Origin: Paracoccaceae bacterium
GTDB lineage: Bacteria > Pseudomonadota > Alphaproteobacteria > Rhodobacterales > Rhodobacteraceae
Direction of reading: 5' to 3'
Assembly (NCBI GenBank): GCA_007692585.1
Contig: REBU01000078.1
Location: 33,461 to 97,460, forward strand
Length of the DNA stretch: 64,000 bases
Shown here: piece by piece, positions 33,963-43,799 of the stretch
How the letters are laid out: the number at the start of each line of letters is the position of its first letter
Position numbering within the stretch: position 1 is the first letter of the stretch
Notes under the pieces: model-generated
Told to the model about the DNA's origin: nothing
Database searches by the model: none
The model's input: the letters and a program-made list of their open reading frames with translations, nothing else
Program-made: the position numbers and the translations under genes

Positions 33963-36691
33963 GCGTCATCACCCTCTGGCGTTTCGACCTCATCCCCTGT
34001 TTCCGCGATCCGGGCCACCGAGACCACCAATTCGCCATTGGTCGTGTTGAACACGCGCACCCCGCCTGCAGAGCGCGAGCGGAACGAAATCCCCTCGACG
34101 GGCACCCGGATCGATTGCCCTTTCGAAGTCGCGAGCATGACCTGATCGGACAGCTCGACCGGGAAACAGGCAACCAGCGCACCACCGCGCATGGCCCGGT
34201 CCATCGCCGCCACGCCAACCCCACCGCGTCCGCGCACCGGGTAATTGTGGCTTGATGACAGCTTGCCCATCCCCGCTTCGGTGATTGTCAGGATCAGATC
34301 TTCGGCGGCCGACATCTGCGCATAGCGCTCCTGGCTCAGCGCGCCTTCAGTGGCTTCTTCCTCATCCTCGCCCTCATCTTCGATCACGCCGGCCATCGCC
34401 CGGCGCATCTTGAGATAGGTCGCGCGCTCCTCGGGCAACGCCTCGAAATGCCGGATCACGGCCATGGAGACCACGCGATCCCCCTCGCCCAGCCGTACAC
34501 CACGCACACCCGTCGAATCGCGCCCCTTGAAGACACGCACATCGGTGCTGCGGAAGCGGATCGCACGCCCCGAGGCCGTGACCAGCATCACATCATCATT
34601 CTCGTCGCAGATGCGCGCATTGACCAGCGTCACGCCTTCGGGCAACTTCATCGCGATCTTGCCATTGCGCATGACATTGGTGAAATCCGACAGCGCGTTG
34701 CGCCGCACATCACCCGCCGATGTGGCAAAGACGATCTGCAGGTTTTCCCACTCATCCTCTGGCCGCTCGACCGGCATGATGGCCGCGATACTGACCCCGG
34801 CGGCGATCGGCAGGATATTGACCATCGCCTTGCCTCGCGCATTGCGCCCCGCCAGCGGCAGCCGCCAGGTCTTGAGCTTGTAGACCATGCCATCAGTGGT
34901 GAAGAACAATAGCTGCGTGTGGGTGTTTGCCACAAAGAGCGTGGTCACCACATCGTCATCCTTGGTCGCCATCCCGGCAAGCCCCTTGCCGCCGCGTCGC
35001 TGGGCGCGGAACTCATGCAGCGGCGTGCGCTTGATATAGCCGCCCGAGGTGATGGTGACGACCATATCCTCACGCTCGATGAGGTCTTCGTCCTCCATAT
35101 CGCCCGCCCAGTCGACGATCTCGGTCCGGCGCGGGACTGCAAACAGATCGCGCACCTCCGTCAATTCCGTGCTGATGATTTCCATCACACGCACGCGAGA
35201 GCGCAGGATATCGAGATAGTCCTTGATTTTCGCCGCAAGCGCTTCCAGCTCGTCTGTGACTTCCTTGACCCCCATCGCCGTCAGACGCTGCAACCGCAAT
35301 TCCAGAATTGCGCGCGCCTGCACTTCCGACAGGTTATAGGTGCCATCATCATTCATCGTGTGGCTGGGATCGTCGATCAGCCGGATGTAAGCGGCGATAT
35401 CCGACGCAGGCCAGCGCCGCGTCATCAGCTTTTCGCGCGCTTCTGCCGGATCAGTCGAGGATCGGATCGTGGCCACCACTTCATCAACATTCGACACCGC
35501 CACAGCCAGACCGCAAAGCACATGGCTGCGCTCGCGCGCCTTGTTCAGCTCGTAAGCCGTGCGCCGCGTCACCACCTCCTCGCGGAATCCGATGAAGGCG
35601 GTCAGGAAATCGCGCAGGGCCAACTGTTCAGGCCGCCCGGCATTCAACGCCAGCATGTTGCAGCCGAAAGAGGTCTGCATCGGCGTGAAGCGGAAGAGTT
35701 GGTTCAGCACCACATCCGGCGTCGCGTCGCGCTTGAGTTCGACCACCACCCGCACTCCCACACGGTCGGATTCGTCCGCAACAGACGAAATCCCCTCGAT
35801 CCGCTTTTCGCGGACTGCATCGGCAATCTTTTCCACCATCGTGGATTTGTTCACCTGATAGGGAATTTCGTCGATGATGATGGCGAAACGGTCCTTGCGG
35901 ATCTCCTCGATATGGGTTTTCGCGCGGATCACGACAGAGCCGCGCCCTTCGAGATAGGCCTTGCGCGCACCGGAACGGCCAAGAATTAGCCCCCCCGTCG
36001 GGAAATCCGGCGCAGGGACAAATTCGATCAGATCGGCACTGGTCAGATCCGGGTTCTCGATCAATGCCAGCGTCGCCGAGATGACCTCGCCCAGATTATG
36101 CGGCGGGATATTCGTGGCCATCCCGACCGCGATCCCGCCCGCGCCATTGACCAGCATATTCGGAAAGCGGGCAGGCAAAACCGTGGGTTCGCGGTCGCGC
36201 CCATCATAATTGTCCTGAAAATCGACCGTATCCTTGTCGATATCGGCCAGCAGGAAGGACGCGGACTTGTCCATGCGCACTTCGGTATAGCGCATGGCGG
36301 CGGCGTTATCGCCATCCATCGAGCCGAAATTGCCCTGCCCATCGAGCAGTTTCAGCGACATCGAAAACGGCTGTGCCATCCGCACCAGAGCGTCATAAAT
36401 CGCGCTGTCGCCATGCGGGTGATATTTCCCCATCACATCGCCGACCGCGCGCGCGGATTTGCGATACGGCTTGTCATGCGTGTTGCCGGATTCGTGCATT
36501 GCATAAAGAATACGCCGATGCACAGGTTTTAATCCGTCGCGCAAATCAGGGATCGCACGGCTGACGATCACACTCATTGCGTAATCGAGATAAGAGGCGC
36601 GCATTTCCTGAGTGATCGACACACTCGGCCCACCAGGGTTGGAGGGCGGATTTTCGTCAACGTTTTCAGGGGTTTCCGGGGCGTCGCTCAC
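33959..36691 (-). CDS. gyrA: DNA gyrase subunit A
   Basis: Type IIA topoisomerase subunit that introduces negative supercoils with GyrB. The catalytic Tyr is in AMRYTEVRM. The quinolone-resistance region reads [20 protein letters not shown] and keeps the Ser and Asp of susceptible enzymes. The C-terminal beta-pinwheel follows, with the GyrA box QRRGGKG, needed for wrapping. An acidic insert ([13 protein letters not shown]) lies near residue 805. 910 residues, normal length for alphaproteobacterial GyrA. A small unknown gene overlaps its stop. Confidence 0.98.
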   Translation of the reverse strand: MSDAPETPENVDENPPSNPGGPSVSITQEMRASYLDYAMSVIVSRAIPDLRDGLKPVHRRILYAMHESGNTHDKPYRKSARAVGDVMGKYHPHGDSAIYDALVRMAQPFSMSLKLLDGQGNFGSMDGDNAAAMRYTEVRMDKSASFLLADIDKDTVDFQDNYDGRDREPTVLPARFPNMLVNGAGGIAVGMATNIPPHNLGEVISATLALIENPDLTSADLIEFVPAPDFPTGGLILGRSGARKAYLEGRGSVVIRAKTHIEEIRKDRFAIIIDEIPYQVNKSTMVEKIADAVREKRIEGISSVADESDRVGVRVVVELKRDATPDVVLNQLFRFTPMQTSFGCNMLALNAGRPEQLALRDFLTAFIGFREEVVTRRTAYELNKARERSHVLCGLAVAVSNVDEVVATIRSSTDPAEAREKLMTRRWPASDIAAYIRLIDDPSHTMNDDGTYNLSEVQARAILELRLQRLTAMGVKEVTDELEALAAKIKDYLDILRSRVRVMEIISTELTEVRDLFAVPRRTEIVDWAGDMEDEDLIEREDMVVTITSGGYIKRTPLHEFRAQRRGGKGLAGMATKDDDVVTTLFVANTHTQLLFFTTDGMVYKLKTWRLPLAGRNARGKAMVNILPIAAGVSIAAIMPVERPEDEWENLQIVFATSAGDVRRNALSDFTNVMRNGKIAMKLPEGVTLVNARICDENDDVMLVTASGRAIRFRSTDVRVFKGRDSTGVRGVRLGEGDRVVSMAVIRHFEALPEERATYLKMRRAMAGVIEDEGEDEEEATEGALSQERYAQMSAAEDLILTITEAGMGKLSSSHNYPVRGRGGVGVAAMDRAMRGGALVACFPVELSDQVMLATSKGQSIRVPVEGISFRSRSAGGVRVFNTTNGELVVSVARIAETGDEVETPEGDDA

Positions 36692-36724
36692 AATATCCTC
36701 ACAGCTTTGTCACATGCTCTAGAT

Positions 36725-36766
36725 GTGGTTCCCAACACTCTATCAGAACCACGATATGGGGTGCAA
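36725..36766 (-). promoter_or_regulatory. candidate gyrA promoter with flanking inverted repeat
   Basis: On the minus strand, TTGCAC (36766-36761), an 18-bp spacer and TAGAGT (36742-36737) make a plausible sigma-70 promoter 45 bp from the gyrA start. GTGGTTC and GAACCAC (36725-36731 and 36746-36752) form an inverted repeat flanking the -10 hexamer. The repeat could be an operator or a structural element. Not proven. Confidence 0.35.
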
Positions 36767-36885
36767 TGCTGCTTTCCCCAGCAATATGGCAGCCACGCAG
36801 TTAGAGTGCCAACAACATGTTTTCATTGAAAATTATCATCTCTCTGGCATGATTCGATCAGGAAGGATGAAAGCAGAGGTGACTG

Positions 36886-37185
36886 ATGGAAAGAAGCGAA
36901 GTTGAGCTGATGCTCAAAGGCTATGGGCTGACGACTGCGGAAATGATTTACCGCATGCCCGACCATACCCATGTTTTGAACAGCTTTGTCTGGCAGGAAT
37001 ATGATCTGGCACCCGATTACCCGCGATTGTTCGAGTTCATCGAATTCTGGCACGACAGCATCGATGGGCCGCTGCACAGTGTGCGGTTCATGCACCGTAA
37101 GCGGGTCTGCGCCGGGGAATGGCGGCATGTAGTGGGCGAGTTCGAGGTCGGTAAATTCACGCGCCGCGACCTTCGGTTGCATTAA
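36886..37185 (+). CDS. usg: Usg family protein
   Basis: 99 residues. EVELMLKGYGLTTAEMIYRMPDH, LNSFVWQEYDLAPDYPRLFEFIEFW and the ending LRLH match the Usg family, small proteins of alphaproteobacteria once noted upstream of trpF in Caulobacter. Its biochemical role is unknown and it need not act in tryptophan synthesis. No trp gene is next to it here. The stop overlaps the end of convergent dsbB by 3-4 bp (TTAA). Confidence 0.85.
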   Translation: MERSEVELMLKGYGLTTAEMIYRMPDHTHVLNSFVWQEYDLAPDYPRLFEFIEFWHDSIDGPLHSVRFMHRKRVCAGEWRHVVGEFEVGKFTRRDLRLH

Positions 37186-37634
37186 CGCAGACGCAGGCTG
37201 ATCAGCCAAAGCGCGGCGATACCGAAAGACGCGACTGCGTTCCAACTCGCCATGGACAAGCCCAGCATCTCCCAAGGCACCTCATCACAGCGCACGACAG
37301 GGGCTGACATGATCTGGGCCAACAATTCCTCGGCGCTCAATCCGGTGACATCGCCTGCGGCACATGTGGACGGACCTGGCCACCATCCGCGTTCGACGCC
37401 CGTGTGATATATCGCGATACTGCCCGAAACGGCTGCCCCGGCCACCCCAATCAACGCGAAGATTGCGCTGCCAAACAAGACCGCGCCCGCCCCGAGGAGC
37501 GCCACAACATGCGGCCAGCGCTGCCAAATGCACAGCGGACACGGCGCCATATTGCCAAAATGTTCAAAGGCCAGCGCCCCCAGCAACAGACCAATCGATC
37601 CGGCCAGCGCCAGAAGCTGAGCCTGCCTGCGCAT
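37182..37634 (-). CDS. dsbB: disulfide bond formation protein B
   Basis: Inner-membrane quinone reductase that re-oxidises DsbA in the periplasm. Four helices, with the first cysteine pair in APCPLCIWQRWPH (CxxC, helix 2 start) and the second pair in PSTCAAGD and VVRCDE. The conserved Arg after the first pair is kept (WQRW). 150 residues, a compact DsbB. It overlaps the YqaA-like gene by 1 bp, suggesting cotranscription. DsbA is not in the window. Confidence 0.92.
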   Translation of the reverse strand: MRRQAQLLALAGSIGLLLGALAFEHFGNMAPCPLCIWQRWPHVVALLGAGAVLFGSAIFALIGVAGAAVSGSIAIYHTGVERGWWPGPSTCAAGDVTGLSAEELLAQIMSAPVVRCDEVPWEMLGLSMASWNAVASFGIAALWLISLRLR

Positions 37635-38212
37635 TACAGATACCGCACGGCCATAAAACCGCCCAGCAGCAGCACCATCAAAACCGTGAAGACAAGGCCC
37701 AGACGCGCCTCGATGAAATCACGAATCGGGGTGCCGAATTTCCACAATAATGTCGCCACAATAAAGAACCGGAACGCCCGCGCGATAACCGAAGCTACCA
37801 GAAACACCCAGATATTGAGCGCCGTTGTCCCCGACAGGATCGTGATGACCTTGTAGGGAAACGGCGTCACGCCCGCGATCAACACAGCCCAGGCCCCCCA
37901 TTCATTGTAGCGCAACTGGAATTCTGCGAAATAGGCATCCTTGCCGTAAAATTCCAGAACCGGTCGCCCCAGTGTTTCAAACGCCCCGTAGCCGATGGCA
38001 TATCCAGCAAGCCCACCGGCCACTGACGCCACTGTCGCCACAGCGGCAATCACGAAAGCCCGCGAGGGGCGCGCGACGATCATGGCGATCATCAGCACGT
38101 CCGGTGGGATCGGAAAAACCGAGCTTTCAATGAAGGCTACAAAGGCAAGTGCCCAAAGCGCTCTGGGATGGCGCGCGAGCGATAAAGTCCAGTCATACAG
38201 CCTACGGATCAC
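37634..38212 (-). CDS. YqaA-like membrane protein (DedA/SNARE-associated family)
   Basis: 192 residues with about four to six helices. The block FIESSVFPIPPDVLMIAMIVARP and the GAWAVLIAGVTPFPYKVITILSG segment are typical of YqaA proteins in the DedA (VTT) superfamily, which may act in lipid or envelope transport. It lacks the extra N-terminal part of true DedA proteins. One-bp overlap with dsbB suggests a shared transcript. Confidence 0.87.
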   Translation of the reverse strand: MIRRLYDWTLSLARHPRALWALAFVAFIESSVFPIPPDVLMIAMIVARPSRAFVIAAVATVASVAGGLAGYAIGYGAFETLGRPVLEFYGKDAYFAEFQLRYNEWGAWAVLIAGVTPFPYKVITILSGTTALNIWVFLVASVIARAFRFFIVATLLWKFGTPIRDFIEARLGLVFTVLMVLLLGGFMAVRYL

Positions 38213-38286
38213 GTCACAAGGTCACTTTCATCTTTGTCCAAATATCCCGGGGTGTGGGGCAGAGCCCCACTTACGTCGCACGCGGA

Positions 38287-38925
38287 TCAGACAGCGGGCA
38301 ACTGCAATCCCATGACCTGCAGCCCCCAGCGCACCAGATCATTCAGCACGGCATCCGACGCCACATTGAACGCCCGCACCACATCCAGCGTCTCGGTCGA
38401 GGCCGCCGGCGCCAGCCCCTGAAAACTGCGCCGCGCCAGCACTCGCGCGTCGGTCTCGCGCACCATCCGCGCCACCAGCCGGATGCGCGTAGTCACTGAC
38501 GCGCCATCTGCCGACAATTCGGCCTGAAAGTCGGTGATCTCGGACAAAAGCGCGAAATCGCCCGTGCCGCCAAGCGGTCTGCGTCCGACAAAGGCCAAAG
38601 CTTCGGTATCTTCAAAAGCCCGCAGCATCACGGTCTGAAACATCAAGGGGGCCTTGTCCGACCAGCGCGCCCCAGGAAGATAGAGCGACTGGACCGCATT
38701 CGGCTTGATCAGGATGCGGTCGATATCCAGCGCCCCGGAGGTGGTTGGTGGCTCGATGCTCAGCCCGCGTTGCAGCATGCGTCCGGCTTGTGGCAGGTCA
38801 GGAGCGCGCAGCTCGAACGCATCGAGCGGGGTCGTCGCATCCCCAATCGCAGAGAGCGCCCCACATCCCGACAGCAGCGTCAGGCTGCCAGCACTGAGCA
38901 GAAATCCACGTCTTGAAAAGGTCAT
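38287..38925 (-). CDS. PqiC/ABC_trans_aux-type outer-membrane lipoprotein of an MCE transport system
   Basis: Lipoprotein with signal peptide and lipobox LTLLSGC (Cys about residue 21). The mature part (LDAFELRAPDLP, ILIKPNAVQSLYLPGARWSDKAP, and a C-terminal AFNVASDAVLNDLVRWGLQ helix) matches the ABC-type transport auxiliary lipoprotein family, to which PqiC belongs. It overlaps the MCE gene by 4 bp. In PqiABC the lipoprotein rings the end of the MCE needle at the outer membrane, so a similar place is likely here. Confidence 0.85.
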   Translation of the reverse strand: MTFSRRGFLLSAGSLTLLSGCGALSAIGDATTPLDAFELRAPDLPQAGRMLQRGLSIEPPTTSGALDIDRILIKPNAVQSLYLPGARWSDKAPLMFQTVMLRAFEDTEALAFVGRRPLGGTGDFALLSEITDFQAELSADGASVTTRIRLVARMVRETDARVLARRSFQGLAPAASTETLDVVRAFNVASDAVLNDLVRWGLQVMGLQLPAV

Positions 38926-40634
38926 CGTCTGAACTCCGGGGTCTGGCGGTTAAGCAGGAAGCGGGCCGGGTCGCGTTCGATCTGGCGCGTCAGGCTTTCA
39001 AGATTGCTGATCAGCCCGCGTGTTTCGCGCGCAAGCTGCGTGATATTGGGCAGGCCCGATGTCGTGAACTCGCGCACAGGCACGGAACTGTCGCGCACCA
39101 TGCGGCCCAGATCGTCAAAGGCGCGCGCGGCACTTTCCGCAGTGCGGCGCAAATCGGCAGTGACTGTGGGAATATCGGCCGAAACCGTGTCCACTGCCTG
39201 TCCCAGCCGGTCCAGCACGGCGCGCAGATCTTCGGTGATCTGACCCACTTCCTCATTGATCACCCGGTCCGCACCGATAAAGGCGCGCTCGGCTGCCTCA
39301 ATCGCACCTTCGCTGGTCGCAAGCGCCCGGTTGACCGCAGAGAGGGTGACATTGGCGCTCGCGAAGGTTTCGGTGACCTGGTCCAGCGTGCGCAGCCCGG
39401 TTTCACTGAAGGCTTCCACCCGTCCCGAAACCGCTTCCAGATCTGCGCCCACAGTCGCCACGACACGGCGGATATCTGCAGTCGCAAGCCGCACATCCTG
39501 CATGATCACCGGCAGGTCATTCTCCGCAATCTCGGCAACCGACGTCGCGGCAACAGTGGCAGCCTGCACCATTTCGCGCGCCTCGGCCACCAGCGCAGCC
39601 CCGTCGCCTGACACCAGTGTATCGACATTGCGCGACATGGATTCGAGCGCCTCCAGCGCCGTATCGGCCCGCGCCATCAGCGGCTCCAGCCGCTCCAACG
39701 CCGGGTCCAGCGCCTCGATGCGTTGCGTGGCCGCAGCCCCGGTGCGCTGGAACTCGGCAAACAATTCCTGGGCTTCACGCGACAGGGCCGTGACTTCATC
39801 GCCCACCTGATCCGCCGCGCGCCGCAGGTCGCTGACCATAGCGCCCAGCTCTTCCTGCACGAACACATCCACGCTTTGCAGGGTCTCTGTGCCGGTCTCG
39901 AAGGTAATGCGCGACTCCGTCGCCAGAAGCGCAATCTCGTCAATCGCGAATTGCAGCGCTTCGACCGTGCGTTCGGCCTGCAGCAGGATGGGGGTCAGAT
40001 TATCGCTGAACTCGGCAAACACCTCGGTCGCGCTGGCGATCGTGTCCGTGAATCCTGCGAAATTATCCAGCGCGCGTGTGACTTCCCCTGTCGAGGTTTC
40101 AACATTCATCAGAATGTTCTGAACCTTCTGCTGGTTTTCTTCTCCCAGTAATCTGTTGACCTGTTCAAGCACTTGCAATGTCTCGTCCAGAATACGCGGC
40201 GCGCCTTCGGTCAGCGACTGGATCGTGGAACGACCCGCCTCCAGACGAGGGATATCCGCACGGGCATTGATCAGCGGTGCGTCGGGAGTGCCTGTAGAGA
40301 TCGCCACGAACGAGACCCCGGTGATCCCGGAACTATCCACCGTCGCAACCGAATCCGCGCGCACAGGCGTCGAACGATCAACTTCAAGCATGACCACGAC
40401 GGCCCCATCACCATCAGCTGAAAGCCGAACATCGGTCACCTGCCCTACCAGCAATCCTGCAAAGCGCACATCGGCAGCGCGCGACAGGCCGGACACCGAG
40501 TCAAAACGGACCTCGTAATAGGCGAATTGACGATCCAGCTGGAATTTCCCGAAAGCCAGAAAAAACCCAAGGACACCGAGGAAGCCCAGCACGGCAAAAA
40601 TGCCGATGAGTGCATAATTGGCCTTGGTTTCCAT
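38922..40634 (-). CDS. mlaD: MCE family periplasmic lipid-binding protein (MlaD-like, long helical C-terminus)
   Basis: 570 residues: a membrane anchor (about 7-29, YALIGIFAVLGFLGVLGFFLAF), one MCE domain (about 35-115, FAGLLVGQVTDVRLSADGDG), and then 430 residues of mostly heptad-like helix with Ala/Val/Glu/Arg. E. coli MlaD has no such extension. The long helical part suggests a hexameric tube spanning the periplasm, as in Mce-type tunnels, with the partner lipoprotein at its tip. It overlaps the lipoprotein gene by 4 bp and follows the ATPase gene by 3 bp. Confidence 0.88.
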   Translation of the reverse strand: METKANYALIGIFAVLGFLGVLGFFLAFGKFQLDRQFAYYEVRFDSVSGLSRAADVRFAGLLVGQVTDVRLSADGDGAVVVMLEVDRSTPVRADSVATVDSSGITGVSFVAISTGTPDAPLINARADIPRLEAGRSTIQSLTEGAPRILDETLQVLEQVNRLLGEENQQKVQNILMNVETSTGEVTRALDNFAGFTDTIASATEVFAEFSDNLTPILLQAERTVEALQFAIDEIALLATESRITFETGTETLQSVDVFVQEELGAMVSDLRRAADQVGDEVTALSREAQELFAEFQRTGAAATQRIEALDPALERLEPLMARADTALEALESMSRNVDTLVSGDGAALVAEAREMVQAATVAATSVAEIAENDLPVIMQDVRLATADIRRVVATVGADLEAVSGRVEAFSETGLRTLDQVTETFASANVTLSAVNRALATSEGAIEAAERAFIGADRVINEEVGQITEDLRAVLDRLGQAVDTVSADIPTVTADLRRTAESAARAFDDLGRMVRDSSVPVREFTTSGLPNITQLARETRGLISNLESLTRQIERDPARFLLNRQTPEFRR

Positions 40635-40637
40635 GGC

Positions 40638-41414
40638 TCAAGCATTCCTTTCAAGTGTGTCGACTGCCGCGCGCGCGCGCGGGCCGTGGAAATATTCATG
40701 TACCCACGGGTGCTCGATATGCAGCATTTCCTGCATGGTTCCAGTATACATGACCCGCTTTTCCGCAAGCACGGCAATCCGGTCACAAGTTGCATGCAGG
40801 CTGTCAAGGTCATGCGTGACCATGAAAACAGTCAATCCCAGCGTCTCGGACAGGGCCTTGATCAGCTCGTCAAAGGCCGCGGCGCCAATCGGGTCAAGCC
40901 CGGCTGTCGGCTCGTCGAGGAACACGATCTCGGGGTCGAGCGCCAGCGCCCGCGCAAGCCCTGCGCGCTTGCGCATGCCGCCCGACAGCTCGGACGGGTA
41001 TTTCCCGCCAGCAGCATAGGGCAGCCCGGACATGGCAATTTTCAGATCCGCCAGTTCCGCGCGCAGTTTCGCATTCAGGTTCGGCAGGGTGCGCATCGGC
41101 ACTTCGACATTCTCGCGCACAGTCAGGCTGGAAAACAGCGCGCCGTCCTGAAACATCACCCCCATGCGCGCATCAATCGCACGGCGCTCGGCTTCAGAGC
41201 AGTTCAGCGCATCCTGCCCGAAAATGCGGATCGACCCGCCCTGCGGCGGACGCAGCCCTGCGATGCAGCGCAAGAGCACGGATTTTCCGGTCCCTGAACC
41301 GCCAACCACCCCCAGCACCTCGCCGCGATACACATCAAGATCGAGATTGTCATGCACCCGCGTCGTGCCAAACTGGTTGATGATGCCGCGCAATTCGATG
41401 ACCGTTTCCGCCAT
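40638..41414 (-). CDS. mlaF: MlaF-like ABC transporter ATP-binding protein
   Basis: ABC ATPase of the MCE/Mla lipid transport family. Walker A is GGSGTGKS, the signature is SELSGGMRKRAGLARAL and Walker B is EIVFLDEPTAGLDP, with a switch His in VTHDLDS. The N-terminal block IELRGIINQFGTTRVHDNLDLDV fits MlaF. 258 residues. Between the permease and MCE genes in one operon (3-bp gaps on both sides). Confidence 0.92.
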   Translation of the reverse strand: MAETVIELRGIINQFGTTRVHDNLDLDVYRGEVLGVVGGSGTGKSVLLRCIAGLRPPQGGSIRIFGQDALNCSEAERRAIDARMGVMFQDGALFSSLTVRENVEVPMRTLPNLNAKLRAELADLKIAMSGLPYAAGGKYPSELSGGMRKRAGLARALALDPEIVFLDEPTAGLDPIGAAAFDELIKALSETLGLTVFMVTHDLDSLHATCDRIAVLAEKRVMYTGTMQEMLHIEHPWVHEYFHGPRARAAVDTLERNA

Positions 41415-41417
41415 GGC

Positions 41418-42599
41418 TCAGATCCCCAGTATCGCGAAAAAGACCGAAAACAGCGCATCGGCCACAATCACCATGAAGATCGCGCGGACCACGGCGCTAG
41501 AGGTCTGGGTGCCAAGACTTTCGGCATTGCCGCCCACCTGCATGCCTGCATGACAGCCGATCACACCAATGATCAGCGCGAAAACCGGGGCTTTCACAAA
41601 GCCCACGATCACGTGATCCAGGCTCGTGTCGTCGAGCAGCCGCGAAACAAACATCCCCGGCGAGATACCCAGCTCAATCCAGGCCATCATCGCGCCGCCA
41701 AACAGCCCCATGACATTGGCTATCATTCCAAGGATCGGCAATACGATCAGCAACGCCAGAATGCGCGGGACGAAAAGTGCCACCGCCGGATCAATCGCCA
41801 GCGTGCGCATCGCGTCGATTTCCTCGCGCATCTTCATTGAGCCGATCGCCGCGGTAAAGCTCGACGCGGTGCGCCCAGCCACGATGATCGCCGTAAGCAA
41901 GATACCCAGCTCGCGCAGGATCGAGATTGCGATCAGATCGACCACGAAGATCTCGGCTCCAAACTGGCGCAGCTGTACGGACCCCTGAAAGGCCAGCACC
42001 ACGCCGATCAGGAACCCCATCAACGCGACGATGGGCACGGCCTTCCAGCCAACCTGATGACAGTGATGCACAAGCGCAGTGGTGCGGAATTCCGACGGGT
42101 GACGCAGAAGATAGACGAGTTTCGCCAGAAAAAGTCCCAGCATGGCCAGAACCTGTGTGAAACCATCCAAGGCCGCGACAACCTTGCGCCCGAGCTGATC
42201 AAACCACCCCATCAGGCTGAGCTTTACAACGGCGTCCGTCTCGGGCTTTGGCATGGACTCAGCGACACGTTCCAGCACCGCCTGATGATCGGGGCTTTGG
42301 CCCGACAGGCGCAAGCTACCGCCCTGCGCGCGCAGCCTTTCATCCAGCTGGACCAGCAGATAGGCGCCTGCGGTATCGAGCGTCCTCAGCTCCGCAAGGT
42401 CAAGTGCAACCTCGGGCCCGTCAAGCGCGTCGAGCTGCTCCAGCACATCCGAAAGCGTGCGTACTGTCAGCCCCCCTCCCAGCGCCCAACGTCCCGCGCC
42501 GTCTGGCAAGAGGCTGGCCCTTTGGCGGGTCAGTGATCGCGGCGAGGATGGCTCGGATACTTGCGACACGCGCACTCCACTGCGTGATAGATAGACCAT
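41418..42599 (-). CDS. mlaE: MlaE-like permease fused to an N-terminal STAS (MlaB-like) domain
   Basis: 393 residues. Residues about 38-112 are a STAS domain (VALDLAELRTLDTAGAYLLVQLDERL), the same fold as the separate MlaB protein of enterobacteria. The remaining part is the MlaE permease, with GFLIGVVLAFQGSVQLRQFGAE and AGRTASSFTAAIGSMKMREEIDAMRTL as landmarks. Fusion makes a separate mlaB unnecessary. It is the first gene of the operon mlaE-F-D-lipoprotein. Substrate (probably phospholipid) and direction are inferred. Confidence 0.92.
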   Translation of the reverse strand: MVYLSRSGVRVSQVSEPSSPRSLTRQRASLLPDGAGRWALGGGLTVRTLSDVLEQLDALDGPEVALDLAELRTLDTAGAYLLVQLDERLRAQGGSLRLSGQSPDHQAVLERVAESMPKPETDAVVKLSLMGWFDQLGRKVVAALDGFTQVLAMLGLFLAKLVYLLRHPSEFRTTALVHHCHQVGWKAVPIVALMGFLIGVVLAFQGSVQLRQFGAEIFVVDLIAISILRELGILLTAIIVAGRTASSFTAAIGSMKMREEIDAMRTLAIDPAVALFVPRILALLIVLPILGMIANVMGLFGGAMMAWIELGISPGMFVSRLLDDTSLDHVIVGFVKAPVFALIIGVIGCHAGMQVGGNAESLGTQTSSAVVRAIFMVIVADALFSVFFAILGI

Positions 42600-42716
42600 T
42601 ACGTCTAATGTGCTTCATGCGGCTTTGCCAGCGCATCCGTTAGAAATCTCCTTTCTCTTGCCATTTCGACACGCCCCGGTATCCTGTCGCGCACCGGGCA
42701 AACAGGAGCCTTTGGA

Positions 42717-43799
42717 TTGAACCAACCCGCACGAGCCGCCGCGACCACGCCCTATACGTCTTTGCCCAGCCGCGCCTTCTGGCGCAGCGCCGTAGCAGAG
42801 GCCGGTCATGAGGGATTTTCAGAGCTGTGGAAGCCCAAGTTTGGCTTTGGCACGGACGAACCCATCGCCACCTTTGGATCGTGTTTTGCGCAGCATATCG
42901 GGCCTGCATTGAAGCGCGCGGGCTTTGCATGGCTGCTCTGCGAGAAACCTCCGCGCACCACGCCGGAAGAGCTGGCGCGCGCACATGGCTATGGGCTGTT
43001 TTCGGCCCGCACCGGCAATATCTATACGCCCACACTGTTGCTGCAATGGCTCGAATGGGCGCTGGAGCGACGTGTCCCGCCCACCGAAGTCTGGATCGAG
43101 GGCAACGGGCTGCGCGACCCTTTCCGCCCGCGCCTTGAGCCTGCACCATTCGAAAGCGAAAAAGAAATCGAGAAATTGAGAAATGTGACGCTCAGAGCGC
43201 TGCGCAAGTGTGTTGGCGAAGCCCGCGTTTTGATTTTCACACTAGGTCTGACGGAGCGTTGGATCCACGCAGCACGCGGCTACGAATATCCGCTCTGCCC
43301 CGGAACGGCAGCGGGCCAATTTGACCCGAGCGTGCATCGCGCAGCGCCTCTCGATTTCAACGAGGCCTTGCGTGCCATGCGCAAGGCACTGGATCTGATG
43401 CGCAGCGTGAATCCCGAGCTGCGCTTCGTTCTGACCGTCTCGCCTGTGCCGCTCAGTGCCACAGCGAGCGGGGCGCATGTGCTCACCGCCACGACGGGCG
43501 CGAAGGCTGTGCTGCGCGCAGTCGCCGGGCAACTTGCCGAGACACGGCGCGACACAGAGTATTTCCCGTCCTATGAATTGATCACTAGCCCGGTGACGGG
43601 CGGGCGGTTCTTCGCCGCCGATCACCGCTCGGTCACACCCGCGGGTGTGGCCAGTGTCATGGAACATTTCTTCGCCGGCCTTGGTCTGGACCCGGACGCT
43701 GTAACCAAGCGCGCCAAACCCGCGCGCAAACATCGGATACGCGAGGCTGAAGCTGTTGTTTGCGACGAAGAACTCCTGTCAGCTTTCGGGCCGCGCTGA
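42717..43799 (+). CDS. GSCFA domain protein
   Basis: 360 residues. The family motif appears as ATFGSCFAQHIGPALK near residue 50. GSCFA proteins are SGNH-hydrolase-like and are found near polysaccharide or capsule genes in some bacteria; the reaction is not known. The IFTLGLTERWIHAARGYEYP and VLTVSPVPLSAT blocks, and DHRSVTPAGV with a possible catalytic Asp/His, support the fold. Start is TTG 42717 with CAGGAG upstream. Coupled to the next gene by a TGATG overlap. Confidence 0.87.
   Translation: MNQPARAAATTPYTSLPSRAFWRSAVAEAGHEGFSELWKPKFGFGTDEPIATFGSCFAQHIGPALKRAGFAWLLCEKPPRTTPEELARAHGYGLFSARTGNIYTPTLLLQWLEWALERRVPPTEVWIEGNGLRDPFRPRLEPAPFESEKEIEKLRNVTLRALRKCVGEARVLIFTLGLTERWIHAARGYEYPLCPGTAAGQFDPSVHRAAPLDFNEALRAMRKALDLMRSVNPELRFVLTVSPVPLSATASGAHVLTATTGAKAVLRAVAGQLAETRRDTEYFPSYELITSPVTGGRFFAADHRSVTPAGVASVMEHFFAGLGLDPDAVTKRAKPARKHRIREAEAVVCDEELLSAFGPR

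Noticed and set aside
36723-36905. 60-residue ORF before usg
   Set aside because: Covers the gyrA promoter region and overlaps the usg start out of frame; no motif.
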